Shown piece after piece: positions 1 through 13,059 of a DNA stretch of 64,000 nucleotides. Position 1 is the first letter of the stretch, and each line of letters starts with the position of its first letter. The notes under the pieces are model-generated. The model ran no database searches and was not told the origin of the DNA. It saw nothing but the letters and a program-made list of their open reading frames with translations. The stretch comes from Sitta carolinensis (taxonomy: Eukaryota > Chordata > Aves > Passeriformes > Sittidae): NCBI GenBank assembly GCA_032173965.1, contig CM063288.1:17486001-17550000 (forward strand), written 5' to 3'. A program made the position numbers and the translations under genes.

Positions 1-3000
1 CTCATTAGGGCTGATAGCAACTTCTTCTTTGTATATACCAGCCTATATATCTTGAGAAAATTAGAAAAGCAAGGTTACTAACTCTCCTGTATTGAACAAC
101 CATTTGAAAAGATTGGTTTATAAAATATATAGAAAGATCTATGGTTTAGAAATGCAATAACAAAGGGTATGAAACTTCAATTATTCTTCTTTGATCATCA
201 AGAGAAAAGTTGCAGCAGTTCTGCTGCAAAATGAATTAGTCCCTCAAATGCTTTCAGGCATCAAAATAATTCCTACTGTTTCAGGATGTGAAAAATTGTT
301 TTGAAAAATTCAGCAGTACAAAAAAAAAGAATCTTTTAAGCACATTAAAGGCTGTCTTTTTCTGCAAGTGCATTCAGAAAATAGGGAGCATTTCTTTAGC
401 TCCCTATTCCACTTTAAAAATGTAGAATACTAAAATGGCAAGCATGAAGCTAGCTGTCAGGCCATGCAGTTTCACTATGGGAAGGTTATCACATGCAGCT
501 TTGCTGCCTTATTCATTGCTTGCAGCTCTTCCAATCAGATAACCTTAACAAACATGGTGCTATCAATTGCCAGATGTGGTACATGCTATGCAGCATCTAG
601 TTTTTGACACACTAGAATGGAACAGACAATTCTTCTCTTTATGTAATCAACCATCAGTCACACTATGAAATTCACAAGGAGTATCTGGAAGTGCTGTCAA
701 GTGCCAATTAGTGATGTTGCTAACTTAAAAGGTAAAGAAGATTGTAGAAGAAGCAGCCCAGTATAATTCTCCACTCCAGTGTCCTTAAAGTGGGCTATCA
801 TTTATGAATGTACTCCTACAGATGAAAGAGAAATGGGAGGTCAGTGGTTCCTGTCTTCAACAATCTTCTGCAATCTTCTCATAATGAATTGTAAATAGTA
901 TCACTATCAACCTCCTCTTCCTGCCCTGGAAAGCAGCACAAATGGCTCTGCAAAGCCAAACACTGATAATACTCTTCCTCAGGACACCAAGCTGAAGGCC
1001 ACCCTCTGCCCTCTGCCTGTCATGCTGTGTGTGGGTCTGCACGGCTGGGGCTCCCCCTTTCTGCCTTGCCACCCCACCCCCCACCCCCCATGGTTTTGGG
1101 GTATGTTCACACCATGGATATGCAGGGCTGAAATCCTGAGCTGTTTATCATTTGAAGACAATCTGAAGATTGATGAACAATCAATGGAAACATCTTCCTC
1201 CCTCTCAGAGCAATTCTCAGCACAATCTGGCAAAATGTCATTATCACCTAATATGGCTTTATCATGAGGTGTTCCTGCTTTCAGAACAGCAAATGATTTT
1301 TACAAGGTCAAAAGCAGAATATCATGCCTGGGTGTTGGCCATCTTGAACTGCATAATGAAGACACGTTCTTCAAAAGGCAGCACTGCTCTTGTGCACAGA
1401 GAATACCTGACAAGCTTGGATTTGAAGTGACCAGCCTATGTGCATCCTTTCCTTTTAAGGGTTATGGTATCCAGTAGTCAGTGTAGTTATAATGCATTAT
1501 TAATTAGCATATACAAATCCTATTTATATTAAAAAAAGCTTGCTTAGTGAGGGAGATATAATTCCTGTTATTACCATTCCAAATAGCAAAAAACAAATAT
1601 TGTCTATAGAGGTAATAAAAACAAAAGAGCGACAAGCCTGGAATATATTTGTACTCTTCACACTTTATTTTTTAATGTGGACCACTACTTTTCACGGTAA
1701 ATTATATATGCTAACAGAATTTTTCTGAGTGTACCTATGTTCCTGAATGGCAATGTTCTCAAAGAGCAGTGCTGAAGAGACTTATCATATGGATGTACAA
1801 TACTTACACTACACAGCTATTGTATATGCAATAGGCTTGCGACTTCTTGAAATATATGTGCATGAAAAGGGTGCAAAATTACTTCTGAGCTGCCTGGGCA
1901 AGCATAAGTTGGTGCAGAAAACTCCACACCATGAATCCTTGAAACAGTTTGTTACCAAACCAGCAACATATATGTACGGTCATGCTCCAGAGTTCAATGA
2001 ATCTGTGGCATCTCTCCATTAAAACTGGTGCAAATACCACTGACAACAGATGTTGTATAAACATTAAAAAAAGTTGAGCAAACTTTGAGCTTTTTCATGT
2101 GTTGGGCTCTGTAGGAAAGCAATGAAAAACTGTTAATGCAGGAAAGACCAGATCAAGCTGGCAGACTATCTCCCTGTGTCATAATTTAGCAAATGAGCAG
2201 AACTATTCCCTGGAAGGTGCCAGTCAATTAGAGGACAAGTCACAACAACAAAGGTGTTCCTACCCAGTGTGATCACTTTGTCAAGGTATGGAAACAATTT
2301 ACAGTGTTTCCAAAACCATAGTTCAGGTCAGTTCATTTTTATACTCTCCCATATGGTTCTGCTCCTTCTATTTCCAGAGTGAACCCTATTTACCTGGACG
2401 GGTATGGCAGAAAATATATTGTTTGCAGAGAAAGTGAGTGTCATCAATAAAGAAAACTTCTCAAGATAGGTATATTGAGCATGTGTATCAGCTTGCCCTG
2501 ACAAGGGAAGAAAATGGCAAACAGCTTGTTTTCTACTTGAGAGGCATCTGAGAGCAGAGAACAGGTGAGGTGCTGTATTGTGCCTTCTGGAGGCTCACAA
2601 TAAAAGCACTGTTTGGGTGGAGAGAGCAAATAAGTGTGGCTTCCAGCCACATTTTTGTCTTTATGAATCTGAGGCTGGCAAAAGACCAAACATCATTTGC
2701 ACCAGGTTTTCACTTCCCCCAGGTCTGTAAAGAAGAAAAATCCATTCAACCCTTCCATGCATAACTGCCACCATGGACCACATCAAGTGGTCATAGCTCT
2801 GCTCTCCCCTAACATGAAAGCAGAAAGGACATATGCAATTAACAGCAAAATCTCTATGCCATGCCACTCCTTATGGGTCTGGGCTTTCCTCACCACAAAT
2901 GAGGTTGTGAGCCACCTTCCACAGTGGCTTTCACCCACTGAATCACAGAAAAGAAATGCTCCTCTTGCTCCTGAGCACAGACCTCCCACCAAAATACTAC

Positions 3001-4260
3001 AGCTCTTGCAGTTACCCTTGGGAAAATAATTCTTTCCATAGTAAAGTTCAGGAGGCTTAAACACAGTATAATGATTGCTCCAGGTCTACACTAGATTAAT
3101 ACTGAGCATCCAAAATGCTTAGGAAATGTGATGTTTTTTCCCCTAACAAATTGTTTGGTATGTTGTCCATACTGAAGTGACATATTAGGTTGGAGTTTCA
3201 AGCTTTTGGAAGGCAGCCATGGAAGACAGAAACCGTATGATGCCAGAGTGGATTTATACTCGTTAACTTACATGAGACTGGCACAAGCCTCTAAATATTA
3301 GCCTATAATTTTTGAAAAAAGAAACAGGACTTTGGGGTGTTTGCTAGAGTTTTCATTACTAGCAGCTGCAATGGATTAATCTTAGGGAACTACAGGATTT
3401 AATTAAAGATAGAAAGGAATAATAGTTTTCTCTTTCAGAAAAGGTGAAGTTAAATGCAAAAGCAGAATGTCTTCTCCATGAAGGAGCACTGAAAAATACT
3501 TTTACATTCATGTGACATTGAGAAACAAATGACAAAGAATTTTCCATTAATAATTTAATTTGGGGGCCAAAGGGCCCTCAATAACATCATAAGCATATAA
3601 CATGGAGACAAGTTTATCCCTGAGATAAGCAATCACATAGAGTTTCTCAGAGCATGTTTGAATTTGACTCTATGGAATGCAAAATTAAAAAAAACAAAAC
3701 ATAAATAACTGATAGGGGCAGCTGCCAACCCACTTCAGACCATCACAACTTTATGCTGGACACTAGAATTGCAGAAAAAATGAAGCTGTGGAACTGGAAA
3801 ATTGAGTATTACCAGGAGGTTCTGAGCATCTCTCTCTCCCATGTCTATAAAAGATGACACAGAAACAACACAATCATCATCTGGCAGGATCATTAGAGCA
3901 TTAAAATTCAGCCCTGGTGTCTAAAACAATACATTCAAAGATGTGAAAATTTGGGCATCCAAGTTGAAGATCCAGATTTCTTTTGTGGTACATTCTTACT
4001 ACTGGAAAGAAGGATTTTTAGCAGAAAGGATATGGAGTTGGGGTGATGTTCAAATCTGCTAGGGAGTGATGAAAAGAGGCTAATAATCCAAAATCATATT
4101 TCCTATAGGACTAAACTGTGCACACAGAGCCTCCAGTTAAGCATTAAGATGTAACCCTCATTCACATTCAGCAAAACCCTCTGACTCATAGGCGCTTTGT
4201 TCCTTGAGGGCAGGACAACTGGATTACTCTTTATTTTTAAAGATGGATGGTGGTGATGCT
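1..4260. other. Non-coding AT-rich stretch
   Basis: I see no gene, recognisable repeat or RNA here. The open frames are short and lack protein-like composition. A C-rich tract lies at 1064-1090. A chance-looking splice pair brackets about 45 bases near 2890-2935 on the minus strand (pyrimidine-rich acceptor, GTGAGG donor). It is too short to call an exon. Confidence 0.6.
1064..1090. repeat. C-rich tract (G-rich on minus strand)
   Basis: Runs of four, six and six cytosines are separated by single adenines. The complementary strand therefore carries closely spaced G runs that could form a G-quadruplex with a further G run nearby. It is low complexity, and no family assignment is possible. Confidence 0.6.
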
Positions 4261-4269
4261 GCTGCTCAT

Positions 4270-4372
4270 CTTTTATAGCAGTGGTTAAAGCACTCACCCA
4301 GAAACTGGTGAGCTGACTACAGTTCAGCAACCTCCTCAGTGTGAGGGGGTTCAAATCTACAGCTCTAGCCTA
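4270..4372 (+). repeat. Degenerate tRNA-derived SINE fragment
   Basis: A tRNA-like RNA polymerase III A box (AGCAGTGGTTAAAG, about 4277-4290) is followed about 60 bases later by a B-box-like GGGTTCAAATC (about 4347-4357). The wording resembles old amniote tRNA-type SINEs of the 'agtggttaaagcactcacc ... gggttcaaatc' kind known from sauropsids. The insert between the boxes is longer than in a tRNA, and no cloverleaf can be drawn, so this is not a functional tRNA gene. The family is uncertain. Confidence 0.45.
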
Positions 4373-4389
4373 GGCTCTGACAACCAAGT

Positions 4390-7300
4390 TAAGCCATACT
4401 TGCTGGAGATTTGGGGAACGAGGGCAGAGAAGGGAAAAGAGGGGGGCAGCCTGCTTTCTGCTGAAGCTGCAAGGCTGTTCAGCAAAGAATGCAAGATTTA
4501 TAGGGTCAGAAAGAAAGAGAATTGGAGAAAAAGGAGCTTAACTCTAAACTAAACATGAAGGCTTCCTCTGGGAAAAAAATCATCATCCTCCTCAGTGTTT
4601 TTAATGTTAATTAATTTAGTTTTTAACAAGATTTTACATTGATGTTTCCAAATTTGTGAGATGGAAACACTTTTATACAATTATAAAATTTAATGAAAAT
4701 TTCCATTTGCAGTAAATGCCTGATAAAAGGCAGTGGTAGGATGCAGAGCCACATGCCACTCTGAGTGTCACACTGTCCAGCACAGTCTCCCCAAAAGCTG
4801 TCCCATGTGCCTGGGGAGTGAGGGTGTGAGACATGTGGAGATGTGGCTTTGGGCTGAAATCCCCAACAGGCTCTCTGCTCTCTTCCTGCCAGCTGAAGGA
4901 CGCCTGGGATACAGGATGCCCTAAGAATGGGGCACATGCAGCTCCCCCAGTACCAAGTGCTGCCCTGATTACTGGGATTCATCATGGAAGGGGGTGTAGT
5001 AGTGGCTGGTACAATAGAAATCCAGCAGTGGAGCATGGAAAAAGGGAATGAAATTGTAGGTGGAGCACTAAAATCAGCTGCTTGCTGAAGGCAGTCTTTT
5101 CTGGGAAGAGGAACTGGATCCTTTGTGCAAGTCTCCTCACACACTGCTGCCTCCACAAGCTTCACAGCAAAGAGCAACAGAGGGAAGAAGTGTAAACGAG
5201 AGGAAATCTAGAAACAGACAAATTAAAAGATTGTCTAGTTTCTTAGAGCAGAATAAAGCCTAGTGAGATTGGTGTCTTGTACACTTTTCAGTGCATTAAA
5301 ATACTGTTTTGTTTTCCTTCCAGATTCATTCACCAGACAGGTTATAACCATCATTGCCTTTAAAAGAACTTCCTAATTTCTCATTATTATTCAGTCAGAC
5401 ATTTAAGTTAGTCACTATTTGGGGCAAAACGTTGTGATGTCACAGGTTTACTGATTTTCATTTTAAGTCCATCTCTATTTTGTTTAATCCTCAAGAGTTT
5501 GGAGATCAGCAGCTATGCAAAGAATTGTCTCTGTGAAAAGCTTGCTTTGGTTGGCTGTCAGTGAATTTGTAGCCACAGCAAAGGCTCTGATACACCAGGG
5601 AGAAAATCATGCTTTTACCTAATCTAACCAAACCAACCTTGGTCAGATTGATTCAGTTTCCAGCCTTGGATCTGACCTCACCCTTACCCTCAATCCTGCC
5701 TCACTTTCACACTGAGTATTTTATACAGCTTCTATTTTCTCCCTGCATAGCTTCTACCAGCCCCCCACTGCTGCCCACACCCCAACCCCCCCCCCCCCCC
5801 CATTTCTATGTTCTACTCATCAACCATTGCTTTAGAATCTTCAGGCTGGATGGGCAGGCATGCAGTGCTGGCAGGTGGTGTAGCTGTTAGGCAGCCTTGT
5901 GTATCACAAGAGATCTAATGCTATCAAATTTCTTTTCCCCCAAAGACTAAAGAGAGCAAGCCATTGTAAGCATGCAGGAGGGGGATGAAAACACTTTGTC
6001 TCCTGAGCAGCCAGCCTTTGTCATTTTACAAATGAAATCACTTTGGAAATTTAGAGAATTAATATCATAATGAAGACGGGAGTACCCATTAGGGTGGTCT
6101 AATGTTGCTCTGGAGATATATGATGGATGTCCAGTTGCTGTAAGCCCTTATTTGCAGAGAGTCACCTCTGTAGTTGCCATTATTAGGAAGATGTCTGAAG
6201 CAGAGGATCAGACACAACCATTGCAAGATGAGATAGTGTTTGACTGGTTTCCAGGGAACTGAAGGATACAGCCTTAGTTGTACCTGTCACTATGGCTCCC
6301 AGCTTTTTTCCCCCTTAATGTCTTTTTTAGCTGTAGGAAGTTTCTCTTTAAAGATTCACTGCTTCTCTAATAGCATGAAAAAGCAGGAATAGGAACATAA
6401 AAAAATGTTACCTGGATTGCAAAGAAGCCTCTGCTTATTGCAAAACAATTGGAATAGTTCATCATCAAAGGATTGCAATATGCTGCACTAGCCGGCTTTT
6501 GCAAATAAAGATAACCATGAGATCTAACCTGTAGTGTATTACTTGTAGTAACTGGAAATATTCACCTGCTGTGTCCACTTCTGGAGATACCTAACACACT
6601 GTCAGAGCAGTGATGCCATGATTGCCATTCCTGGAAATACAATCTCAAGAAAGTAGTATTTCCTGGAATTATCTTAATGGGCAATTGAATCATCATTTCT
6701 AGCACTCCAGCATCTTTCCCAGAAGGATAGTTTTCCACAGGCAACGATTCCAGTTAGAAACAAATGTGAATATCCAAACTTCAATTCTTTTCCATTTCCG
6801 ACTGGTTTGCAGAGAACAGAAGCTTTAAGCAGATGTTAAAATTAGGGGGAAAGGCACCTAGGACATGAGGCTGGAAGGTGTCCAGTATAGTGATTTACCT
6901 GCACTTCATTTTATAGTAGCTCTTCTACCCAGGTCATTTATTTTCTTCCAATTATCTGGGTTCCTTTAATAATTCTCTACTGGTCACTAGCATTGCTGCT
7001 TTGTTGTGTTAATTCCAGGGAAGCTCAGGTGCTGGTGTAAGTCGCCATAGCGGCAATGTCTTCCATGAGGATTTACACCAGTGCAGTGCCTGTGTTTTAA
7101 AAAAATCAGGTTAAATTCAGTAACGTCTAGACTTTTTTCCCAGCCATGGAGGTATGCAAGGCAGCGTGTTGTTACTAACCTTTTCAAATAAATGTGACAT
7201 GAAGAGTCCACACTTTGCTCTATATATAATCAGTACTGATTTTGGGGAATAATCAGTGGTAAATAAATGGAGTGCTGTTGAAATACCCTTTGTGTGTGTT

Positions 7301-8010
7301 CTCATGAATTACTCATGAAACAGGGGTTACAAATTTCTGTCTCTGATACCCAGTATTGGATATGTACTGCTTTTATTTATTTTTATTTTAATATATGGAG
7401 ATAGAAGGTGTTTGGATTTTGTTTTTATGTGTTGTTTTGTTTTGGGATTTAGGGGTTTTTTGCAGAATTCTATTTGTTTCCCCTAAATCTTCAGTTTAGT
7501 AGCCAGATTCACCTTGGTGGGAGCAAATGCAACTCTATCGATAGCACTGGAATTCTCTCTGCATATGTCAGCGATGAATTCGTCCCCATATTTATTGGAA
7601 ATACCTGAGCTGCTGTGATATGATGTGGTAAATCATGCTGAGAGCAAATCAAACAGACAGGCTGGGCTGCATCACTATTTCATACAACTCAGGTCATAAT
7701 GGACAGGACAATGCTGTAGTGTGAAATTCTGTGCTAAGGAAAATATATTCTTTCTAACCTTTTATGAAAATACTCCTCATCCTTTAAAGGACAATTTAGG
7801 CAACACAACCACTGCTGGAACTAGTGCAGGAGCATTTAGAAGGTAAAGAGAAAAACAGCATTGCCCAAGAGGAGAACAAGTTGTCTGTAGATATTCCCAC
7901 ACTTTTGCTATTCCAAAATTCCCATCAACTGTTGCATATGCCTTCCAGAAATAAAGCTATTCACTCTTGCTACAGTAAATGAAAGCAAAGCAACAGGCCA
8001 GTCTTCAAGC
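4390..8010. other. Non-coding stretch
   Basis: No gene is identified. The segment 4730-5190 is richer in GC than its surroundings and holds a 184-codon stop-free minus-strand frame (4623-5177) without recognisable domains or clear splice sites. A 16-cytosine run sits at 5786-5801. The rest is ordinary AT-rich DNA. Confidence 0.55.
5786..5801. repeat. (C)16 homopolymer
   Basis: Sixteen consecutive cytosines lie inside a pyrimidine-rich segment (about 5690-5801). The tract is prone to length polymorphism and sequencing error. Confidence 0.9.
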
Positions 8011-8019
8011 CCGGCAAAT

Positions 8020-8290
8020 TATAAATGTAATATCAGACAGAGAAGAGCTAATGAAAACAATCACATTAAACATAGCTCTTCAGTGCTTGGTGCTCAATAA
8101 GTGAGCAGCAGGCTTTCTCTGTCTAGCTTACAGAAAACAGGAGGTAGCAGTTTGCAAGGAGCAGCGTTTTAATGTGATTGGACTATAACAGACAATCTAT
8201 TTACAGCATGCTCTGGGGAGCTTATAAACAAATGTTGAGTAATTTCAGCCAGCAGTAATTACCCTTGCAGCTGACAAGGATAGTATGATA
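8020..8290. promoter_or_regulatory. Possible conserved non-coding element
   Basis: This block is free of repeats and has no long open frame. It has the texture of vertebrate developmental enhancers: closely packed AT-rich homeodomain-type cores (TAATTA/ATTA), a TGATTGG element, AATAAAC-like forkhead cores and E-boxes. This is inference from texture only; no alignment was possible. It could equally be neutral sequence. Confidence 0.25.
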
Positions 8291-8708
8291 CTTTCTCCTT
8301 CACCTTCAGCCCAGTCCAGAAGGCACTGTACACAATGGCACTTCTAATTATTTCTGCATTTCTATGGCTAAAGACCAAAGTGTGTTATTAGTGAACATTT
8401 TAGAAGCTTTTTAAAAGCTTGTTTATTGGGACAATTAAAAGTCATCACTATGACAGCAAATAAAAGGTTCCATTCCCAGGCATGCAGTTGCAGCTGGGGG
8501 TCTGCCTGCTTACCTTGTAAGCCTTGTCTATGTGAGGCAAAATTTACAGCCACCCCTCACTGCAGCTAATACCAGTTCAGTGGCATCGATGCTATCAAGG
8601 TGGGCAACCTTTGAGGGTACAGAGAATGGGGCTTTGTAAATATAACATTATCTAACCCTGATTAGAGAACATTGAATAAACATAGTACTTAAAATGCTGT
8701 CCACTCAC

Positions 8709-8828
8709 CTGTGCTCAAGCTCCCAACATAGTCAAACATAGTGGGGGTGAAGCCCTTGTAGCTGTAAGATATTTTTGCAGAGTGCCTGTGGTGCAGTCAA
8801 AGCTTCAGACAACACGGCATTTTATCTT
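8709..8828 (-). other. Candidate spliced exon, possibly non-coding
   Basis: Read on the minus strand, a pyrimidine-rich acceptor (TTTTCTTTCAACAG) is followed 120 bases later by a consensus donor (CACAG then GTGAGT). All three frames contain stops if the whole segment is the exon. A shorter version starting at an internal CTTACAG acceptor leaves an open frame including YKGFTPTMFDYVG. It could be a long-noncoding-RNA exon, a coding exon with the internal acceptor, or chance. No partner exon is established. Confidence 0.2.
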
Positions 8829-8839
8829 CTGTTGAAAGA

Positions 8840-10150
8840 AAATTAAAAGTGTGTTTTAAAACATCCATTAGCACTTAATTACTGGAGAACTCCAATGGCT
8901 TGGATTTTTTTACCCAGGCACTGGACCCACAAATAGGTGAATTCTGGGCTGGAGTCAGCTGCCACAGTGAGTCAGGAGGAAGGCAGGGGCAGAAGCAGAG
9001 GCCTGGGCTATGCTGGGAGAAGGTCAGGGGACTGGGGTGCTCCCCTCTACATTCCTCCCACTGCTGGTGACAAGCCTTTTTCCCTACCCATGGCTATGTG
9101 AAGGCAAATCTAATTAATTAATTTAATTTCCCCAAATCATCAGTAACCTATGCAATACTTCAAACGCCATCTCCCCACTGTTACAAAATACCCCAGAGCA
9201 TTTAGTCTACATTCACGGACATTTCAAATGCCCACTCTCCATGGCACAGCCCTCTGGCTCCTCAGGCACCCATGGGCACAGCCTGCTCAGAGCCCTGCCC
9301 TGTGCCCAAGCCCGCTCCTCCAGAACTGGCAGAAGGCACTGGTGAACTGCCCCTGTGATACAAGGGTGCAGAGCCTGTCCAGTCCTAAAATGTAGATGCT
9401 TTTTGATCAGTAACTTACATAGAGATACAGCTGTGCCGACAAAGGAAGGAAGGTGTCCAGCCTCAGGGAGACCTCAGGAGGTTATGCTGTCCTGAGCAGT
9501 CTCTTATTTGGCCCAAAGCACTTTTTTTCCCCCCAGTTATGTCCTAAGTACTACATGATTTTTTGTTCACACTGTGTATTTTACTGTGAAAAACACCACA
9601 GCTATTTCCAAGTATTTTTAAAAATGCACAAACAGCTACTCATGGTGAGTCATCATTGGAGCGATTGCTGTAGGCAGTGATAATTAACGAAATTACTGAG
9701 TCACAAGACCGTTCACCAAAAGAACTTCTATTTAACATAGTAATACAGTCATATAAGAGCCAAACTATCCAAAAGTAATTGGGAAAGGCAGTGAACTGTG
9801 ATGTGTGCTGGTTTGCAAACACCACTGCACAGTTTGGTGTTCGCTGAGCTCCCATCCGCCTCAATAAATTCTGTTCATGTTCCTGCTATAGGAATTGACA
9901 GCAGATATCTAATCCCCAAAAGTGGATTATTTACATTTTTTTATATGTTACATTGCATTACAACCTGTCATGTTGCATCTCATCACTAGCAGATATAATA
10001 TCGCATAACATGATGTGACATGATGACAGACATCAGAAAATTTTTTGTTGTTTTGGGTTTTTTGAAGATTTGATACCTACTATCCTACTAAAATATTTCT
10101 GAGTGATTTCTAGGAAGATGGAGTGGGTAAGGTGAGTGCCTGGCTTACAC
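8840..10150. other. Non-coding stretch
   Basis: No gene or recognisable transposon is seen. A locally GC-richer portion (8930-9380) contains only short chance frames. Confidence 0.55.
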
Positions 10151-10199
10151 GTTTGTCTGGCAGCTGCTGCACTGTGTCTCCCAAGCATTGTTTAAAATG

Positions 10200-10690
10200 A
10201 GCCACCTTGTTTTGCAGCTTCACGAAACCTCAGCAATGCAATTTTACACGTATTTTGCAAATATTTTTAAAAGATTCATTAGGAGGGAAATCAGCAGAAC
10301 ACATGTTCAATAACAGCACAAACCGACAACAGCTGCTGCAAATTACCTTGTCTGAAAGGAGCCCCCAGCAATGCATTGCAAACTTTAACAATGTACTCGA
10401 GCTGTTGATTGCTCGCGCTGCCGCTCGCCACTCGTTTCTGAGACACAGTTGGTGGAGGAACATTAATTTGTCCTTGTTCTTGAGACTGGCAGGTGTCACT
10501 TTGCCCAGTGTGGGACGTGAGTGACAGATATTTTGCAGCTGATGAAATGAGAATGCAGAAATTCAAGAGTGCCTCTGGGATTTCACTGGTCATTTGTGGC
10601 CAGCACAAGGGCAGGGCCCGCTGCCTCGCTGGCGCAGCGCTGGCTGAAGCTGCTGTTGCTGCAGGCTGCCGCAGATCCACACCATTTTAA
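10200..10690. promoter_or_regulatory. Possible conserved regulatory block with retained CpGs
   Basis: This roughly 490 bp stretch is unlike its AT-rich flanks. It keeps several CpGs (GCTCGCGCTGCCGCTCGCC near 10412), has repeated CAGCTG E-boxes, and has an ATTTTGCAAAT octamer-like site near 10250. The minus strand is also open for 129 codons (10291-10680), including NQQLEYIVKVCNALLGAPF, with a possible donor after it (CAAG then GTAATT). It may be an enhancer or a coding segment. I favour regulatory DNA because the plus strand is open over much of it too. Confidence 0.3.
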
Positions 10691-10717
10691 ATAATATTGG
10701 TATTATGAAGCCCTTCC

Positions 10718-10738
10718 CACACACACACACACACACAC
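10718..10738. repeat. (CA)n microsatellite
   Basis: About ten CA units follow a CCCTTCC tract. This is an ordinary dinucleotide microsatellite, potentially polymorphic and Z-DNA prone. Confidence 0.9.
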
Positions 10739-10739
10739 T

Positions 10740-13050
10740 TGAGGGTATTGTGTGTGCTTCGCTTCTTTCTAGGCTAAAACTGGCTGGGAGATTGTTCTAA
10801 TTGTTTTTTGTTTTTGTTTGGGGTTTTTTTCTTCTGTCCTATGTTCAAGCTTTTTCTAAAAGGATTTTACCTGCATCTGTTATCTTTAATTCTTTGGATA
10901 ACATAAACAGAAATTACTAAAAGTGATACATAAACTAACCTAGAAAAAATTGATTAAAAACAAGAGCAGTATTAAAAAATGCAATTAATACAATCCTCTC
11001 ATGATATAGCGGTTAGGAAGAGAGTGGGTAGAATTATATCAATTGAAATGTTTCATCTAATTTAAAAAATGGAAAAATGTACGAATTCCATGTACAAATA
11101 CAGAAAGCTTGGTAAGAATAAAAAGATACTAGGAAATGAAGAGCATTACAGCGTTAAGGAACTAAGAATGAGGGGTTTTGAATTTTAACACTATCCTGCA
11201 GTTCACCTTTATCTTTTCTTTAAGTCTTACAGCATTTTCTTTGCAAGCAATATAGTGGCCGGGATTACTAACACTGTCCTCCCCCTCTTTCCCCCAAGCC
11301 CCCTCCCCCCCAAAAAAAAGATTTAATTACAACTATAAGGAAAAGAAATTGTCCACTGTTGAAGCCTCTAGATATTTTCAACCTCACTTTAAATAATGTT
11401 GGTTTTTTTTCCATTCAGCAATTTTATGTTAAAAAAAAAAAGGGAAAGGATTAAAATATTCTGTAGTTTCTAAAATACTTTTTTATACAAACAAGAGTGT
11501 ATACCAAAAATAAAACAATTCTTTAAACTATATTAGTTTTTTGTTTAAAATACATATTATTTTAGAGAGGGCGATTTTTGAGACAACCCAGAAATTTCAG
11601 GACAGGGACTAATTTTGTTAAGTGTGTTAAATGTAATGTATATAGAACAGTGTAATCCATAGAATCACTAACAGCATTTTCAATTGTGATAAAACCATAT
11701 TAACATATTTGCCTCTTTAATGATTAACTGTCTTTGAATATTAAGAGATTTTTACAACATCTTATTCACACTGAGGAGACTGCAAAAGCCTGGGCTTTTT
11801 CTCTATTTTATAAGTGAGGCTTCATTTGATATGCATTTTGATTTTAAAAGAACCATAATATTTTAATCGATCTCTCTGTAAAGATCATGATTATTATAAA
11901 TGAGATACAGTCATGCACATCAAGCCTGTCTGGTAGATAGGAGGTCATGAGTCAGGAATTATATGAAGAGGGGAAGTAAAAACTAGAAAATTTTCCAACA
12001 TGATTGTTTAAAGGAACAATTATGTACACTGGTACATGAATTCAAGGCTTCAGTTACGTACAGAGTTACTAGCTTTCATTTCTCTATTAATTTCCTTGAA
12101 AATAACCTTGAAAAAATATCATTTGCAAAAAAAAATTAAATTAAACTCATATATTTATTACGACAAACATGTCATTTCATACTGAACTCTTCACATTCAT
12201 GAAACAGCTGGCATTAAAAACTATGGCACAGAAATATATCTGATGGGAACATTGATACAAACCTAGGCTGGGAAAACACTGGTTAATGTCATTTGACAAA
12301 TGTCATTTTATTGTAGATAATTAGTTATGTTAAATAATTTGAAACACACTTAAAGACATCATCTGATATGATGCAATATAGCCCTTTAAATATAATTTCA
12401 TTATCAGAACTGGGAAAATTCTTTTGAATAGATTTATTTTTTCTACTAAACATCTAGTCTCCCCAAACCAATACTGTTTTGTTTCTACCTATGTGCAAAG
12501 ACACAGAGATACACAAACAAATACATCTGCACATTTTTCACTTGGTAATTCTACCCCCTACTTGCAAGTGCAAAGATATACTGCTATCCTTCGGAAAACA
12601 AATATTTTTTCTAGGTGACATCCTTCTTTAATTAAACTGTATTATTTATAATGATCAAATATAATTAGCAGTAACAAGTATTTAATGAAAACAAACTGCT
12701 TCCTTTTCAAATCTTTCCAACCCATTGTACACTAAGGCCATAGCTTCCCTCAGAAGATCACTGGATCAAAACAACTAAAAACAAGCATATGATTAAAAGA
12801 TTGTCAGGTGCTACATCATTTCACACAGATGAAAATAGGGAAGGTAAACACTGGAGATCCCAATTCATATCATGTATTCGTGTCATGTACAAAGCCTATA
12901 ATTTCAGGTATTGCTTCCAATGAAACAGTACTGTTAGTGGTTCAATGTGCTCCAGAGCTGTCTTTTAACTACCCCATTTGATATTATTATGCACTAAGGT
13001 ATTACCTGAGTATCTTTGATTGTTACTGAGCAAGATGAGAGGAATGTGCT
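10740..13050. other. Very AT-rich non-coding stretch
   Basis: No gene is seen. The stretch is mostly AT-rich with many short A or T runs, for example poly-A near 11430. A four-run C tract lies at 11281-11311 (listed separately). Confidence 0.6.
11281..11311 (-). repeat. G-quadruplex-competent C/G tract
   Basis: Four cytosine runs of at least five (11281-11285, 11291-11295, 11299-11303, 11305-11311) are separated by loops of 5, 3 and 1 bases. The minus strand satisfies the standard G3+N1-7 quadruplex pattern with runs to spare. The plus strand could form an i-motif. Confidence 0.75.
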
Positions 13051-13059
13051 GGACTCATT

